From: an uncultured Lachnoclostridium sp.
Lineage (GTDB): Bacteria; Bacillota; Clostridia; Lachnospirales; Lachnospiraceae
DNA length: 64,000 nucleotides
Assembly (NCBI GenBank): GCA_905212635.1
Contig: CAJMFH010000001.1
Span: 184,174 to 248,173, forward strand
Direction of reading: 5' to 3'
The notes beneath the pieces were generated by a model. The model searched no databases and was not told the origin of the DNA. It saw only the letters and a list, made by a program, of their open reading frames with translations. This document shows, one piece after another, positions 51,920 to 60,743 of the stretch (the first letter of the stretch is position 1; each line of letters starts with the position of its first letter). Made by a program: the position numbers and the translations under genes.

Positions 51920-53149
51920 TTGAAACATTCAAAATCTCTGATCTGCTTCTCCCTTCTTGCAGGGATCCTGTTTTTGATCGTCTGCTATATGTATGCACAT
52001 CCTCTGAAGAAAAGTACCGTAATCCCCGACTTTTCTCTTGCAGATGACACCATCTCTGCCTCCTCTGATACCCCAAAACCGCTTTTTCTCTATGCCTCCG
52101 GTGCCTGTCTGATGGATGCAGAAAGCGGTCGTATTCTTTATGGCAAAGAAGAACAGACGCCCCTGCCTATGGCAAGTACGACAAAGATCATGACCTGCCT
52201 TCTTGCCTTAGAACAAAGTTCTCCATCGGAAGAAGTTTCTTTCTCTTCCCGTGCCGTTTCCATGCCAAAAGTGCATTTAGGTGCTGCAAAGGGTACTTCT
52301 TTTTCCCTGATGGATCTCCTGTATTCCCTGATGCTGGAATCCCATAACGATTCTGCGGTCGCTATCGCAGAACACATCGGCGGCTCTGTCGAAGGATTTG
52401 CCGATAAAATGAACCAGAAAGCGGCAGAGCTCGGCATGGCAGACACCCATTTCGTAACGCCCAACGGACTGGATGCAGACGGCCATCAAAGCACCCCATC
52501 GGATATGTGCCGGCTTGCTTCCTATGCCTGCCAAAACAAAGACTTTCTGAAGATCATTCAGACACCATCCAAAACCATCTCGGATAATAAGGGACACTCG
52601 TATTCCCTGACCAATCACGATGCCTTTCTCACCTCTTATAACGGAGCTTTGGGAATAAAGACCGGTTTTACCGGAAAAGCCGGATATTGTTTTGTCGGAG
52701 CAGCAAGAAGGGAAGATCTCACTCTTACCAGCTGTGTCCTCGCCAGTGGCTGGCCGCCGGATAAGGGCCGCAAATGGGTAGACACAAAAGCTCTGATGGA
52801 TTACGGCTATACAAACTTTAAAAAACAAAGCATTTCCTTTCAGGATTTCAGTAAAATCCCGCTTCGCGTCACGGACGGCATCGAAAATCAGGTATTTCTC
52901 CGTGTCCCGGAGCCGGTTACTCTTCCGTTGGCTTCCTTTGAAACGCTTGTGGTTCATTACCGCCTTCCCGCGTCAGTAACCGCACCGGTCAGCACCTCTG
53001 ACCCCGTCGGAACGATCGAATGCCGGATCAATGGCAGTGTTTATGCCTCGTATCCGGTCTGTCCGGCAGCATCTGTGGGGAAGGCCACGTTTTCCCACAT
53101 TTTATATGAAGTTTTTGATGAATTTTTATCGGTTTTCTGCAAGAAATAA
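51920..53149 (+). CDS. D-alanyl-D-alanine carboxypeptidase (penicillin-binding protein)
   Basis: About 409 residues. Start: TTG at 51920, seven bases from GGGAGG (another TTG is at 51917). Uncleaved signal/anchor helix LLAGILFLIVCYMYAHP, then a serine-peptidase S11 domain: catalytic MASTTKIMTC (SxxK), SHNDSAVA (SxN), KTGFTGKAGYC (KTG). The C-terminal PBP5-like domain is present. It trims the terminal D-Ala of peptidoglycan. A second homologue lies at 56171. Confidence 0.93.
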   Translation: MKHSKSLICFSLLAGILFLIVCYMYAHPLKKSTVIPDFSLADDTISASSDTPKPLFLYASGACLMDAESGRILYGKEEQTPLPMASTTKIMTCLLALEQSSPSEEVSFSSRAVSMPKVHLGAAKGTSFSLMDLLYSLMLESHNDSAVAIAEHIGGSVEGFADKMNQKAAELGMADTHFVTPNGLDADGHQSTPSDMCRLASYACQNKDFLKIIQTPSKTISDNKGHSYSLTNHDAFLTSYNGALGIKTGFTGKAGYCFVGAARREDLTLTSCVLASGWPPDKGRKWVDTKALMDYGYTNFKKQSISFQDFSKIPLRVTDGIENQVFLRVPEPVTLPLASFETLVVHYRLPASVTAPVSTSDPVGTIECRINGSVYASYPVCPAASVGKATFSHILYEVFDEFLSVFCKK

Positions 53150-53201
53150 TTATATAAATATTTTTGTTTTTAAACTTTCGAAAAAAAATTCAAAAAAACT
53201 C

Positions 53202-53230
53202 TTTACTTTTTTTTCGAAACATGATATGAT
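53202..53230 (+). promoter_or_regulatory. Upstream promoter of the glnN leader
   Basis: TTTACT (53202-53207), a 17-base spacer, and TATGAT (53225-53230). Transcription would start near 53237, just before the attenuator hairpins. Confidence 0.65.
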
Positions 53231-53246
53231 GATTTTGTGCTAAAGC

Positions 53247-53287
53247 AGAACAAGGGCGTTCTCATTTTTTGAGGATGCCCTTTTTTT
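53247..53287 (+). terminator. Intrinsic terminator with a competing hairpin ahead of glnN (possible attenuator)
   Basis: The stem AGGGCGTTCTC (53253-53263) with GAGGATGCCCT (53271-53281) is followed by seven T. A smaller hairpin AGAAC-AAGGGC-GTTCT (53247-53262) would exclude it. Its hexaloop has A at position 1 and G at position 4, as in RNA targets of ANTAR antiterminators. It can end transcripts from the upstream promoter, giving either a short RNA or nitrogen-responsive attenuation. Confidence 0.6.
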
Positions 53288-53292
53288 ATTTA

Positions 53293-53320
53293 TTGCACAA
53301 ACGAAATTTTTGTGTATAAT
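53293..53320 (+). promoter_or_regulatory. Proximal promoter of glnN
   Basis: TTGCAC (53293-53298), a 16-base spacer, and TATAAT (53315-53320), located after the terminator and 70 bases ahead of the glnN start. Confidence 0.78.
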
Positions 53321-53390
53321 GGATAAAGGATTGCAGGCACATTTGAATATGAAAATTTTTATGGCAGCACATGCCGGAATGGAGGAAACT

Positions 53391-55502
53391 ATGGAAACAA
53401 ATGTAATTTCAGATGTATTTGGAACTAAGGTATTTAATGACGAAGTCATGCAGGAATACCTTCCAAAGAAAACGTACCAGTCTTTGAAAAAAACAATTGA
53501 AAGTGGCGAAGAGCTTACACCGGAAGTCGCAAATGTTGTGGCACACGGTATGAAAGAATGGGCTCTTGCAAATGGCGCTACCCATTATACTCACTGGTTC
53601 CAGCCAATGACCGGCGTGACCGCAGAAAAACAGGATTCTTTCCTTGGTGCAGATTCAGAATCTCATGCTGTTTTGGAATTTAATGGTAAAGAATTGGTAA
53701 AAGGAGAACCGGATGCCTCATCTTTCCCATCCGGCGGACTTCGTGCTACATTCGAAGCAAGAGGATATACTGCATGGGATTGTACCTCTCCGGCATTTCT
53801 TCGTGAAGATGAAATCGGCGTGACACTCTGCATCCCTACTGCCTTTTGTTCTTATACAGGAGAAGCATTGGATAAGAAAACTCCTCTTCTTCGTTCCATG
53901 GAAGCAATCAGTAAACAGGCTGTCCGCATCATGCACTTGTTCGGACATGAAGATGTAACAAAGGTTTCCTGTTCCGTAGGACCTGAGCAGGAATATTTCT
54001 TGGTTGACCATGATCAGTACCTGAAACGTGATGACCTGATCTTTACCGGCCGTACTTTGTTTGGAGCAATGCCTCCAAAAGGACAGGAACTGGATGACCA
54101 CTACTTTGGTACCATCCGCGAACGTCAGGCAGGTTACATGAAAGACCTCAACATTGAATTGTGGAAATTAGGAATTCTTTCCAAAACGCAGCATAACGAG
54201 GTAGCTCCTGCGCAGCACGAGATGGCTCCGATCTATAATACAGCAAATATTGCAACCGACCATAACCAGATTGTTATGGAGACCATGAAGAAAGTTGCCC
54301 GCCGTCATGGATTGGAATGTCTTCTTCATGAAAAACCATTTGCCGGCATCAATGGTTCCGGTAAACATGACAACTGGTCTATCGTTACCAATACCGGTAT
54401 CAACCTGTTGAATCCGGGTTCTGCTCCACATGACAACAAACAGTTCCTTTTGTTCTTAGCTGCTGTCATTAAAGCAGTAGATGAAAACGCTGCCCTGCTC
54501 CGTATGTCTGCATCCAACCCAGGAAACGACCACCGTCTTGGTGCAAACGAAGCACCTCCGGCAATCATCTCTATCTTCCTTGGCGAACAGCTTGAGGATA
54601 TCGTAGAGCAGATTATCGCTACCGGTACTGCTACTCACAGTATCAAAGGCGAGAAAATGGATATCGGTGTAAGTTCCATTCCTCCGGTTAAGAAGGATGC
54701 TACTGACCGTAACCGTACATCACCATTTGCCTTCACAGGAAACAAATTCGAATTCCGTATGGTGGCTTCATCCATGTCCATTGCTGGTGCAAACACGGTA
54801 TTGAATACCGCTGTTGCTGATGTTTTGGAAGGCATGGCTGACGAACTTGCTGGTGCTTCCGACTTTGATTCTGCTGTCGATGCTCTCATCCAGAAGACAT
54901 TGAAAGAACATCAGAAAGTTATCTTCAACGGAAATGGTTATTCCGATGAATGGGTTGCAGAAGCAGAACGCCGTGGTCTTCCAAATGTAAAAACAATGGT
55001 AGATGCTACTGCTTCTCTCGTAGATCCTAAGACGATTGAAATGTTTGAGCGTCAGAACGTATTGACAAAAGTAGAATTGGAATCCCGTGCCGAGATTAAC
55101 TACGAGACATATGCAAAAGCAATCAACATCGAAGCAAAGACAATGATCGAGATGGCTGCAAAACAGTACATCCCATCCATTATCAAATATACAACAAGTC
55201 TGGCAGATTCTGTAAATCAGATCAAGAGTGCCTGTCCGGAAGCTACCGTTTCCGTTCAGACAGAGCTTCTTACCAAATGTTCTGCTCTCCTTGCCAAAGC
55301 ACAGAGTGCATTGAACACTTTGATCGAAGCAACCGACAAGGGCTGTGCAATGGAAGAAGGAAAAGAGCAGGCTGAGTTCTATCGTGACTCTGTATTTACT
55401 GCTATGTCAGAACTGCGTACTCCAATCGATGAGCTGGAAATGCTTGTTGACAAAGACTTCTGGCCGGTACCTTCTTATGGCGACCTGATCTTTGAAGTAT
55501 AA
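53391..55502 (+). CDS. glnN: Glutamine synthetase type III
   Basis: 703 residues from ATG 53391 (GGAGG six bases upstream; the in-frame start at 53310 is rejected because it lies inside the -10 box of the proximal promoter). ATP-dependent ammonium assimilation. The GSIII family is longer than GSI and has the motifs FPSGGLRATFEARGYTAWDC, GPEQEYFLVD, NEVAPAQHEMAPIY, GINGSGKHDNWS and PFAFTGNKFEFRMVAS. The latter two are the nucleotide- and glutamate-site regions. It stands alone, with complex leader and trailer structures. Confidence 0.96.
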   Translation: METNVISDVFGTKVFNDEVMQEYLPKKTYQSLKKTIESGEELTPEVANVVAHGMKEWALANGATHYTHWFQPMTGVTAEKQDSFLGADSESHAVLEFNGKELVKGEPDASSFPSGGLRATFEARGYTAWDCTSPAFLREDEIGVTLCIPTAFCSYTGEALDKKTPLLRSMEAISKQAVRIMHLFGHEDVTKVSCSVGPEQEYFLVDHDQYLKRDDLIFTGRTLFGAMPPKGQELDDHYFGTIRERQAGYMKDLNIELWKLGILSKTQHNEVAPAQHEMAPIYNTANIATDHNQIVMETMKKVARRHGLECLLHEKPFAGINGSGKHDNWSIVTNTGINLLNPGSAPHDNKQFLLFLAAVIKAVDENAALLRMSASNPGNDHRLGANEAPPAIISIFLGEQLEDIVEQIIATGTATHSIKGEKMDIGVSSIPPVKKDATDRNRTSPFAFTGNKFEFRMVASSMSIAGANTVLNTAVADVLEGMADELAGASDFDSAVDALIQKTLKEHQKVIFNGNGYSDEWVAEAERRGLPNVKTMVDATASLVDPKTIEMFERQNVLTKVELESRAEINYETYAKAINIEAKTMIEMAAKQYIPSIIKYTTSLADSVNQIKSACPEATVSVQTELLTKCSALLAKAQSALNTLIEATDKGCAMEEGKEQAEFYRDSVFTAMSELRTPIDELEMLVDKDFWPVPSYGDLIFEV

Positions 55503-55690
55503 CTATTCAGGATTAATGTACGGAGATTAATGGATTATCGTGCTTGCACGTAAGAGACATTAATCTCCGTACATTAAATCCGAATAGGGCTCCCCCGCCC
55601 CACATGAGCATTTTTAGCCTTGCCAAAGGCGAGAAAAGAACACGAAGTGTTCGAAATGCGAATGTGCGGTCGGGGAAGTCCTGAATAGTT
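55501..55690. repeat. Branched palindromic element after glnN
   Basis: The outer arms AACTATTCAGGA (55501-55512, starting inside the glnN stop codon) and TCCTGAATAGTT (55679-55690) pair perfectly. Inside are a 20-bp perfect stem (55513-55532 with 55558-55577), capped by CGTGC/GCACG, and a second arm (CCCCG/CGGGG, CACAT/ATGTG, GCATTT/AAATGC). That arm ends in two hairpins (TTGCC/GGCGA and GAACAC/GTGTTC). A decoy ATCCGAATAG (55578-55587) can pair with the left outer arm instead. There is no ORF. Confidence 0.85.
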
Positions 55691-55700
55691 ATAAATACCC

Positions 55701-55743
55701 GAGCCGCAAATGTAGTATTTTCTATGTTTGCGGCTCCTTTTTC
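55701..55743 (+). terminator. Terminator of glnN
   Basis: GAGCCGCAAA (55701-55710) and TTTGCGGCTC (55727-55736) form a perfect 10-bp stem followed by CTTTTT. Confidence 0.88.
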
Positions 55744-55781
55744 TGCATAAAATAAAATAATCCCCTTTTTCCGAGATTTTT

Positions 55782-56096
55782 ATGAAAAAGTATACTTTCG
55801 TTCTACTTTTTATATTGTGCGCTTATTTTCTCTATCCGCATACCCGCTTTGCATATTACAAACCGATCATCCCCAAACGGAAACTAACTGCCACCGCTCT
55901 CACATTAAAGGTTGGCAAAACCGCGTATGTTCATTTACAACATTCGAAAAAGCCAGTGCGTTACTACTCTACTGCCCCTTATATTGCCAGTGTCTCTCCG
56001 TTTGGGAAAATCACAGGCAGGCGGACCGGTGTCGCCGTCATCAAAGTAATTGCAAACAAAAAATGTTACCGCTGTAAAGTAACGGTTGTTAAATAA
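55782..56096 (+). CDS. Small exported protein with a bacterial Ig-like (BIG2) domain
   Basis: 104 residues. Signal anchor (KYTFVLLFILCAYFLYP), then one BIG2-like unit: ATALTLKVGKTAYVHL, YYSTAPYIASVSPFGKITGR, TGVAVIKVIANKKCYRCKVTV. No lipobox, and two Cys near the end. The ribosome-binding site is weak. It could be a cell-wall-associated or secreted accessory protein; no partner is evident. Confidence 0.72.
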   Translation: MKKYTFVLLFILCAYFLYPHTRFAYYKPIIPKRKLTATALTLKVGKTAYVHLQHSKKPVRYYSTAPYIASVSPFGKITGRRTGVAVIKVIANKKCYRCKVTVVK

Positions 56097-56170
56097 CTAC
56101 ATATTTTCGGCATGTTTTCTCTTGTCTGTGCATAAAATATAGCATAAAAAATGGATAGGACGGTTATATT

Positions 56171-57367
56171 ATGAAATTTCGTCTCACTTTATTTTTCGTC
56201 TGCCTGTCTGCCCTTTTATTTCCAATATCCGGAATTGCGCTGGCAGAAGAAAAACCTGTTTCAGGAAGTGCCGTTGACATCAGTGCCGTTTCCGCCGTAC
56301 TGATTGAGGGTTCTACCGGAGATATTATCTATGAAAAAGACAAGGACAAAGAACTGGTTCCCGCCAGCATTACAAAGATCATGACTCTTACTTTGATCTT
56401 TGAGGCACTGGATAATGGCAAACTGACATTGGAAACGCCGGTCTCTGTCAGTGAATACGCCGCAAGCATGGGCGGATCGCAGGTCTTTTTAGAACCAAAT
56501 GAGACACAGACAGTCGATACGATGATCAAATGTATCTCCATTGCAAGTGCAAACGACGCTGCGGTCGCAATGGCAGAAAAGATTGCCGGTTCCGAAGAAG
56601 CTTTTGTGAAAAAAATGAATGAAAAAGCAGTTGCTCTCGGCATGAAACATACTAAATTTAAAAACTGCACCGGTCTCGATGACAATATCGAATCCGGCCA
56701 TTTTTCTAGTGCGTATGACGTGGCTCTTATGTCACGCGAATTGATCACAAAGCACCCGGAGATCAGCAATTATTCTACTGTCTGGATGGATACGATCATC
56801 CACAAGACCAAAAAAGGGGAAACCGAGTTCGGCTTGACTAACACGAACAAACTGGTGCGCTTTTACGATGGAATTACCGGACTTAAAACCGGCTCCACTT
56901 CCAAAGCCAAATATTGTCTGAGTGCCAGCGCACGCCGCGATAACATGGATCTTATCGCTGTTATCATGGCTGCTCCGGATCACAAAAAACGTTTTTCCGA
57001 AGCACAGGCTCTGCTTGACTACGGCTTTGCCAACTGCCATATCTACCGCGATACTGATATCACGCAGGCATTGAAACCTGTTCCTGTTCAGGGCGGCAAA
57101 GAAGATCAGGTTTTGCCGGTTCCGAGAAACACCTTTTCCTATCTGTTGAAAAACGAGGATACGGCAGCCACTCCGACAAGAAAAATAAGTTATTTTGACG
57201 CACAAAAGGCACCCCTGAAAAAAGGTGCCCCTGTCGGTTCGGTTGATTATTATGATAACAATAAAAAAATCGGTTCGGTTGCCCTTGTCGCATCGAAAGA
57301 TGTCCCGGCCGCCGGCTTTACGGACTATCTTTTCGCCTTGACAAAGAAATTATTCCATAAGTCGTAA
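56171..57367 (+). CDS. dacF: D-alanyl-D-alanine carboxypeptidase (DacF-like)
   Basis: 398 residues. Cleavable signal ending near ALAEE, then an SG-type linker (KPVSGSAVDISAVSA). Catalytic motifs: ASITKIMT (SxxK), SANDAAVAM (SxN), KTGSTSKAKYC (KTG). The C-terminal PBP5-like domain has a Lys-rich end. Its stop overlaps the convergent flippase gene by 18 bases. It is a second S11 enzyme in the same block as the one at 51920 and shares the domain but not close sequence. Confidence 0.94.
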   Translation: MKFRLTLFFVCLSALLFPISGIALAEEKPVSGSAVDISAVSAVLIEGSTGDIIYEKDKDKELVPASITKIMTLTLIFEALDNGKLTLETPVSVSEYAASMGGSQVFLEPNETQTVDTMIKCISIASANDAAVAMAEKIAGSEEAFVKKMNEKAVALGMKHTKFKNCTGLDDNIESGHFSSAYDVALMSRELITKHPEISNYSTVWMDTIIHKTKKGETEFGLTNTNKLVRFYDGITGLKTGSTSKAKYCLSASARRDNMDLIAVIMAAPDHKKRFSEAQALLDYGFANCHIYRDTDITQALKPVPVQGGKEDQVLPVPRNTFSYLLKNEDTAATPTRKISYFDAQKAPLKKGAPVGSVDYYDNNKKIGSVALVASKDVPAAGFTDYLFALTKKLFHKS

Positions 57368-59023
57368 TTTTCTGGCAACAAGATATAATTTACGTCCCAT
57401 CGGGAAGTCAAACAATTCCTGTTTGGTCATTCCTTTCAAAGACAAGAACATCCAGAAAAATACCAATGCTCCCACCGCAACGGACACCAGAGATGCCAGT
57501 GCATTCGCCATATAACCGCCTAAGAAAGTCAGACACAGACGATTCATAAGCGTATATACGATCGCTACTGCCACGCCCATCCACAGGCTGGCAGAAAGCG
57601 GTACCCCAAACGTTGTGAGCGGTTTCACTTCAAAAGTTGGAATATACCGTTTTAATGCCCAGATATTCAAGGCACTTACCACAATTGGGAATGTCACATT
57701 TCCAATCACCAGTACATAAACATTAAGTTCTGTCACATGCAAAAGTGCCACTACGATACCAATATGAATGACAAGCGAGATTGCCGAATGAATGACCGGC
57801 AGACGCATTTTATCAATACTCTGCAAGGCTCCGCCTGTCACATTGGAGATGGCATAAAAGATAATGGCGGCAGAACCGGCAAGCATCAATTTACCACCTG
57901 TAATATAATCGGATGACGGGAACAGCATACGGATGAGCCCCTGACCGATCACCGTGTATCCAATGGCACACGGAAAAGCGATGATCATATTAAATTTAAT
58001 TCCGGACGAGATATTGTCATTTAAAAGTTTCTCATCCCGCTTTGTATACGCCGCCACTGCACTTGGGATCATCGACGATGCGATGGATGTCGAAATCGCG
58101 ATTGGCAGTGTCGTCAAAAGGCGGTATTTGGAACTGTACATTCCGACCATAGACTTGATCGTAACGGAGTCAATCCCCTTGCCTCCAAGTACATCTCCGA
58201 ATAGATAATAGTCCACTAAACCGCTGATCTGATATACGGTCTGGCTCAAAATAACCGGAAGGATCGTCAGGATCAACATACGGTAAATATGTGCCGCGGA
58301 ATACAACTGCCTTGTGTGGTCCTTGCGCTCCAGTTTGTTCTGGATTGGACGATAGATCCAATACACAAATCCCACCAAAAGAAGGGCAAAAAATGCTCCC
58401 ATACACGTTCCAAGCGTACCACCGGCAGCGCCCCAGCCACTCTTAAACGGGCTGTCTGCATTCCATTTCATAAGATAATAGGCACCGGCAACGCTCACAA
58501 TGGCATTGACAATCTGCTCTACCACCTGAGATACCGCCGTCGGGATCATGGTCTTCTTTCCCTGGAAAAATCCACGGAACACACCCAAAAGGGCAACGAT
58601 AAATATCGTCGGTGCAAGTATGCGGAGTGGATACCGAACTCCGGCATAATCCGGATAAATATGTGTCTCAATAAATCCGGAACCGGCAAACAGAAGGATG
58701 CCAAACAAACCACCGGAAACCACTGCAAACAAAAGGGTCAGCCGGAATGTTTTTCCGGTATTTTTGTACTGCTTTTGTATGCTCTGGGCGGCAATGATCT
58801 TTGACAATGCCAGCGGAATACTGTAAGAGGATATAATCAACACAATATCATATACGTCCACTGCAACAGCATAAATACCATTGCCCTCTTCCCCCAGTAT
58901 ATTGGACATGGGGATTCGGTAGATCATACCGATAAACCGCACGATCAGGGATGCCATCGCAAGGATGCTTCCCTGCTTTAAAAAATCGCTCCCTTCAGAT
59001 GTCTGATGTTTTTTCTCACTCAT
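57350..59023 (-). CDS. Polysaccharide/lipid-II-type flippase (MATE/MurJ superfamily, SpoVB-like)
   Basis: 557 residues with about 14 hydrophobic segments. Openings FLKQGSILAMASLIVRFIGM and YRIPMSNILGEEGNGIYAVA are typical of the PST/SpoVB group, as are VSQVVEQIVNAIVSV and LPIAISTSIASSMIPSAVAAY. It probably flips a lipid-linked cell-envelope precursor. AAAGG lies upstream of the ATG. Last gene of the yqfC operon. Confidence 0.88.
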   Translation of the reverse strand: MSEKKHQTSEGSDFLKQGSILAMASLIVRFIGMIYRIPMSNILGEEGNGIYAVAVDVYDIVLIISSYSIPLALSKIIAAQSIQKQYKNTGKTFRLTLLFAVVSGGLFGILLFAGSGFIETHIYPDYAGVRYPLRILAPTIFIVALLGVFRGFFQGKKTMIPTAVSQVVEQIVNAIVSVAGAYYLMKWNADSPFKSGWGAAGGTLGTCMGAFFALLLVGFVYWIYRPIQNKLERKDHTRQLYSAAHIYRMLILTILPVILSQTVYQISGLVDYYLFGDVLGGKGIDSVTIKSMVGMYSSKYRLLTTLPIAISTSIASSMIPSAVAAYTKRDEKLLNDNISSGIKFNMIIAFPCAIGYTVIGQGLIRMLFPSSDYITGGKLMLAGSAAIIFYAISNVTGGALQSIDKMRLPVIHSAISLVIHIGIVVALLHVTELNVYVLVIGNVTFPIVVSALNIWALKRYIPTFEVKPLTTFGVPLSASLWMGVAVAIVYTLMNRLCLTFLGGYMANALASLVSVAVGALVFFWMFLSLKGMTKQELFDFPMGRKLYLVARKLRLME

Positions 59024-59066
59024 ACTGATTCCTTTCTGTTTTCCATTTTTTGTCAGTAATCATTTA

Positions 59067-60185
59067 TTACTTTTCTTTAAATGAAATCAATTTTTTTCTG
59101 CTTGTCGGATATGCCGCAATGTATGTTTTTCCCGGATTGATCGTAAGTACCTCACCGGACTCATCGTAATATGTCATCTTATGATCTGCCTCACTCTTAC
59201 GCCATGTGATCTTCACACGTTTTCCATTGGTAAGATAATATCCTTCTCCTTTTCTTTTGTGAAGGAAAAGATGCTGATATCCGTTTTTATCAATATTTTT
59301 CTCTTTTACCAGCTGTACGATAACATTTTTGAACGCAAGCTGCTTGTTGTTTTTGTGATCTTTGTGTTTCTTGCCATATTCATATTTTTTGTATGTCTTA
59401 CTCTTGGTATCATATTTGAGATAACACGTCGAGTAATTGGAAAATGGCAGTTTGATATAGGTTGTATCGTCTGTGGAATCGAGATCCGTGTCTTCCTCAT
59501 AGAAGCTAAAATGCTCTGCTACGTTATCCGATTTTACCTTCGTACGGTAGCCAAGTTTTTTGGCTCCTTTCTTCATCTTTTTGCCAGTTGTAAATACGTT
59601 ATGCGGTGCCTTATACGAATAGTCTCTGGCATAAACAACCGGTCCGACAGCGGACAAACCACTTAAATTGTTAATTCCCAATTCTTCAATCTTGGAAATC
59701 GCATATTTCGTCTGTCCAAAATGACAGAATATAGCATCCCATTCACTGGCAAAACTGACAAAATAATGTCTTGCACTTCGCACGGATCCCAGTTTCTTAA
59801 TCTTGTCCACATCCTGGATCACTCCGAGCATTCTCGTAATCCCACCTTCTGCAAGGGCTTCATACAGTACATCAATCTGTGAGGTTCCCTGCTGATTGGC
59901 ATTGGCATACTCAATATTGTTGATAATAACGGCATATGGCCGTTTTGCCGCCACTTTTTCTGTAACATATTCTCCGGTCAGATTGCTCCTCACCATGCCC
60001 TCATGAGGGGCTTTGGTCGGTTCCGGTGCTGCTGTTACAACCGGTACCGGTGTTGTCTCCGGCGCCTTCTGTTCGTCTGCCACTTTTCCGGAACGATTCA
60101 TAAAGATCGCTGCTCCGGCAGCTGCTGCGATTACAACGACGGCACAAATACTACTGATAAGTATTACTTTCTTTTTATTTTTCAT
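59067..60185 (-). CDS. yerB: DUF3048 (YerB-like) exported protein
   Basis: 372 residues. N-terminal signal/anchor (ILISSICAVVVIAAAAGAAI), a Thr/Pro-rich linker, then the DUF3048 domain: RPYAVIINNIEYANANQQGT, YEALAEGGITRMLGVIQD, KLGSVRSARHYFVSFASEWD, and a C-terminal NPGKTYIAAYPTSR. In Bacillus the homologue YerB is a lipoprotein; here there is no lipobox Cys. Molecular function is not established. Confidence 0.87.
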   Translation of the reverse strand: MKNKKKVILISSICAVVVIAAAAGAAIFMNRSGKVADEQKAPETTPVPVVTAAPEPTKAPHEGMVRSNLTGEYVTEKVAAKRPYAVIINNIEYANANQQGTSQIDVLYEALAEGGITRMLGVIQDVDKIKKLGSVRSARHYFVSFASEWDAIFCHFGQTKYAISKIEELGINNLSGLSAVGPVVYARDYSYKAPHNVFTTGKKMKKGAKKLGYRTKVKSDNVAEHFSFYEEDTDLDSTDDTTYIKLPFSNYSTCYLKYDTKSKTYKKYEYGKKHKDHKNNKQLAFKNVIVQLVKEKNIDKNGYQHLFLHKRKGEGYYLTNGKRVKITWRKSEADHKMTYYDESGEVLTINPGKTYIAAYPTSRKKLISFKEK

Positions 60186-60224
60186 TGTTCTATCCTTTCC
60201 TTTCTTTTATGTAAAGACAATGAT

Positions 60225-60743
60225 TTAGTTCATTTCACGCGAGATTCCCATTTGTTCCATGATCTCCCGCTGCTTTGCTTCCATCTGCTCCCGTTCTTCC
60301 TCTTCCATATGATCGTAACCAAACAGATGCAGCATACTGTGCACGATCAGGAAACTGTACTCACGCAGTTCGGAGTGTCCATATTCCTCTGCCTGCTCTG
60401 CGATCACATCCGAACACAAAACAATATCTCCAAGCACCAACTCCTCACTTTCCGGAGAGATTGTCATGCTGTTTTCAAAGGCCTGTCCCTCAAAACTGCC
60501 CGGTGTATCGTATTCCATCATCGGAAAGCTGAGAACATCTGTCACACGGTCAACCTGCCGGTGTTCCGCATTGATCTCACGGATGGTTTCTTTTTCCACC
60601 ATCGTCACGCTGACCTCGGCTTCATAGGGACAGTTTTCATAATCGCACACAAAGGAGATCACTTTTTTTGCCTGTTCTTCCGGATCAAACGGAAATTCCT
60701 TTGCTGTCTCATTTTCAAAATATACTGTCATCGGCTTTCTCAC
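60225..60743 (-). CDS. ybeY: Endoribonuclease YbeY (rRNA maturation)
   Basis: 172 residues. The zinc motif HxxxHxxxxxH is in HSMLHLFGYDH near 135. VTDVLSFPM and LGDIVLCSDVIAEQAEEYGH are family hallmarks. It acts in 16S rRNA 3'-end processing and ribosome quality control. It overlaps phoH by four bases. Confidence 0.95.
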   Translation of the reverse strand: MRKPMTVYFENETAKEFPFDPEEQAKKVISFVCDYENCPYEAEVSVTMVEKETIREINAEHRQVDRVTDVLSFPMMEYDTPGSFEGQAFENSMTISPESEELVLGDIVLCSDVIAEQAEEYGHSELREYSFLIVHSMLHLFGYDHMEEEEREQMEAKQREIMEQMGISREMN

